Shown here: one piece after another, positions 63,320 to 64,000 of the stretch
Position numbering within the stretch: position 1 is the stretch's first letter
Layout of the letters: each line of letters starts with the position of its first letter
NCBI RefSeq assembly: GCF_902859805.1
Contig: NZ_CADIKC010000010.1
Span: 186,001-250,000, forward strand
Reading direction: 5' to 3'
Source: Paraburkholderia sediminicola
GTDB taxonomy: Bacteria > Pseudomonadota > Gammaproteobacteria > Burkholderiales > Burkholderiaceae
Length of the DNA stretch: 64,000 bases
Notes under the pieces: generated by a model
Told to the model about the DNA's origin: nothing
The model's input: only the letters and a program-made list of their open reading frames with translations
Database searches by the model: none
Made by a program: the position numbers and the translations under genes

Positions 63320-64000
63320 ATGGCAACGGCCACGAAGACGCCGGCTAAACGAGCCACGTCTCAAACAAACGCTGCAACCGCGGTAAAGTCGACACGAACG
63401 TCGACTCGTGCGGGCGGCAGCGCGGTAAAGAATGCAGCATCGAAAGCCGCCGGGGCGGCGGCGAAGGCTGGCGTGCGCGCAGCGGCAACGACCGGGGCCG
63501 CGAAGAAGGCTACTGTCAAGCGCGCATTGAACGGCGCGTCGGCGCATGCGCCTGTTTCGACACGCGCCAAAACTGCGCGTGCAAAAAGCAATGGCGCGCT
63601 GCCTGCTGAACTCGCCGGCGACGTGCAGGAACTCACGCGCGTCACACACGAAGGACACGAAGGCGAAGTCGTACGCAAGACGCGTGCGTCATCAGGTGCG
63701 GGCGGCGAATCAGCGGATGTTGCTGAACTCGCGGTGCCGGTGCAGATCGGCGGCCTCACGCCTGAAGTCACCCGTCCGGCGTATTGGGACAAGGCGTGTG
63801 CGGACCTCGTCAAGCGCGACCGTATCCTGAAGAAACTGATTCCGAAGTTCGGTCCGGTGCATCTGCTAAGCCGTGGCGATCCGTTCGTCACGCTCGCGCG
63901 TTCGGTGGTCGGGCAGCAGATTTCGGTGGCTTCCGCGCAGGCGGTCTGGGCGAAAGTCGAGGCAGCGTGCCCGAAGCTCGTGCCGCAGCAGTTCATCAAG
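63320..64000 (+). CDS. AlkA-type DNA-3-methyladenine glycosylase with Lys/Ala-rich N-terminal tail (partial)
   Basis: The gene runs off the window; 227 codons are seen. A GGAGG is seen five bases before ATG 63320. Residues 1 to about 145 are Ala/Lys/Arg/Thr/Ser-rich and basic with no fold pattern, similar in composition to histone H1-like proteins. From residue 145 on the helix-hairpin-helix glycosylase begins (PAYWDKACADLVKRDRI, then SVVGQQISVASAQAVW), which removes alkylated bases. The catalytic Asp is outside the window. It follows cysS by 47 bases. Confidence 0.88.
   Translation, partial: MATATKTPAKRATSQTNAATAVKSTRTSTRAGGSAVKNAASKAAGAAAKAGVRAAATTGAAKKATVKRALNGASAHAPVSTRAKTARAKSNGALPAELAGDVQELTRVTHEGHEGEVVRKTRASSGAGGESADVAELAVPVQIGGLTPEVTRPAYWDKACADLVKRDRILKKLIPKFGPVHLLSRGDPFVTLARSVVGQQISVASAQAVWAKVEAACPKLVPQQFIK

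Overview
The window looks like a core-chromosome segment of a Burkholderiaceae bacterium, most likely Paraburkholderia. The evidence is high GC with strong third-position GC bias, and gene order and protein forms typical of that group: a 400-residue TrpRS, HisZ, Hfq-HflX-HflK-HflC-DUF2065, BamB and BamC, and KdsA/LpxH of a Gram-negative envelope. The genus is an inference from remembered protein style, not a search. I see 57 protein-coding genes (the first and last cut by the window edge), no rRNA or tRNA gene, no insertion sequence, no prophage and no CRISPR array.

Layout. 1-3914: end of a TatD-type hydrolase, comEC (DNA uptake channel) and an alpha/beta hydrolase. 4066-8597: pyrG-kdsA-eno-ftsB, the classical CTP/KDO/enolase/division cluster. 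8818-10904 (minus): a small lipoprotein, Hsp33 and a gamma-class carbonic-anhydrase-like protein. 11262-20400 (plus): DUF455 ferritin-like protein, alpha/beta hydrolase, PHP phosphoesterase, YciO-like protein, M50 protease, trpS, methyltransferase, dapA, bamC and an MBL hydrolase. 20551-21249 (minus): Bax-inhibitor-1-like membrane protein. 21561-31149: ndk-rlmN-rodZ-ispG-hisS-yfgM-bamB-der, the same order as in gammaproteobacteria except that pilF/pilW is absent between rlmN and rodZ. 31303-41093: hfq-hflX-hflK-hflC-DUF2065-hisZ-purA-phosphoribosyltransferase-kup. 41223-47985: tex (minus), a Gln-rich exported protein, DUF465 and a DinG-like helicase (plus), and an Ala-rich lipoprotein (minus). 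48217-55502: roxA-like hydroxylase divergent from slyD, then a phosphoesterase-like exported protein, mutS and lplT (minus). 55714-64000: suhB (minus), trmJ and cysE (plus), lpxH-ppiB-ppiA-TPR (minus), then cysS and an AlkA-type glycosylase running off the end.

The genes serve housekeeping tasks: envelope building (KdsA, LpxH, BamB, BamC, RodZ, LplT, FtsB), nucleotide supply (PyrG, PurA, Ndk), translation (three aminoacyl-tRNA synthetases, RlmN, TrmJ, Der, HflX, the L16 hydroxylase), RNA control (Hfq, Tex), genome care (MutS, DinG, AlkA) and protein quality control (Hsp33, SlyD, PpiA, PpiB, HflKC, YfgM).

I did not find a convincing undescribed multi-gene system. The points most worth a second look are single-gene or small-site features: a Gln-rich coiled-coil exported protein, a phosphoesterase-like protein with an altered metal motif overlapping genes at both ends, a histone-like tail on an AlkA glycosylase, an almost pure-alanine lipoprotein beside paired hairpins, a perfect inverted repeat in front of the PHP-yciO-trpS run, and a possible leaderless protease mRNA.
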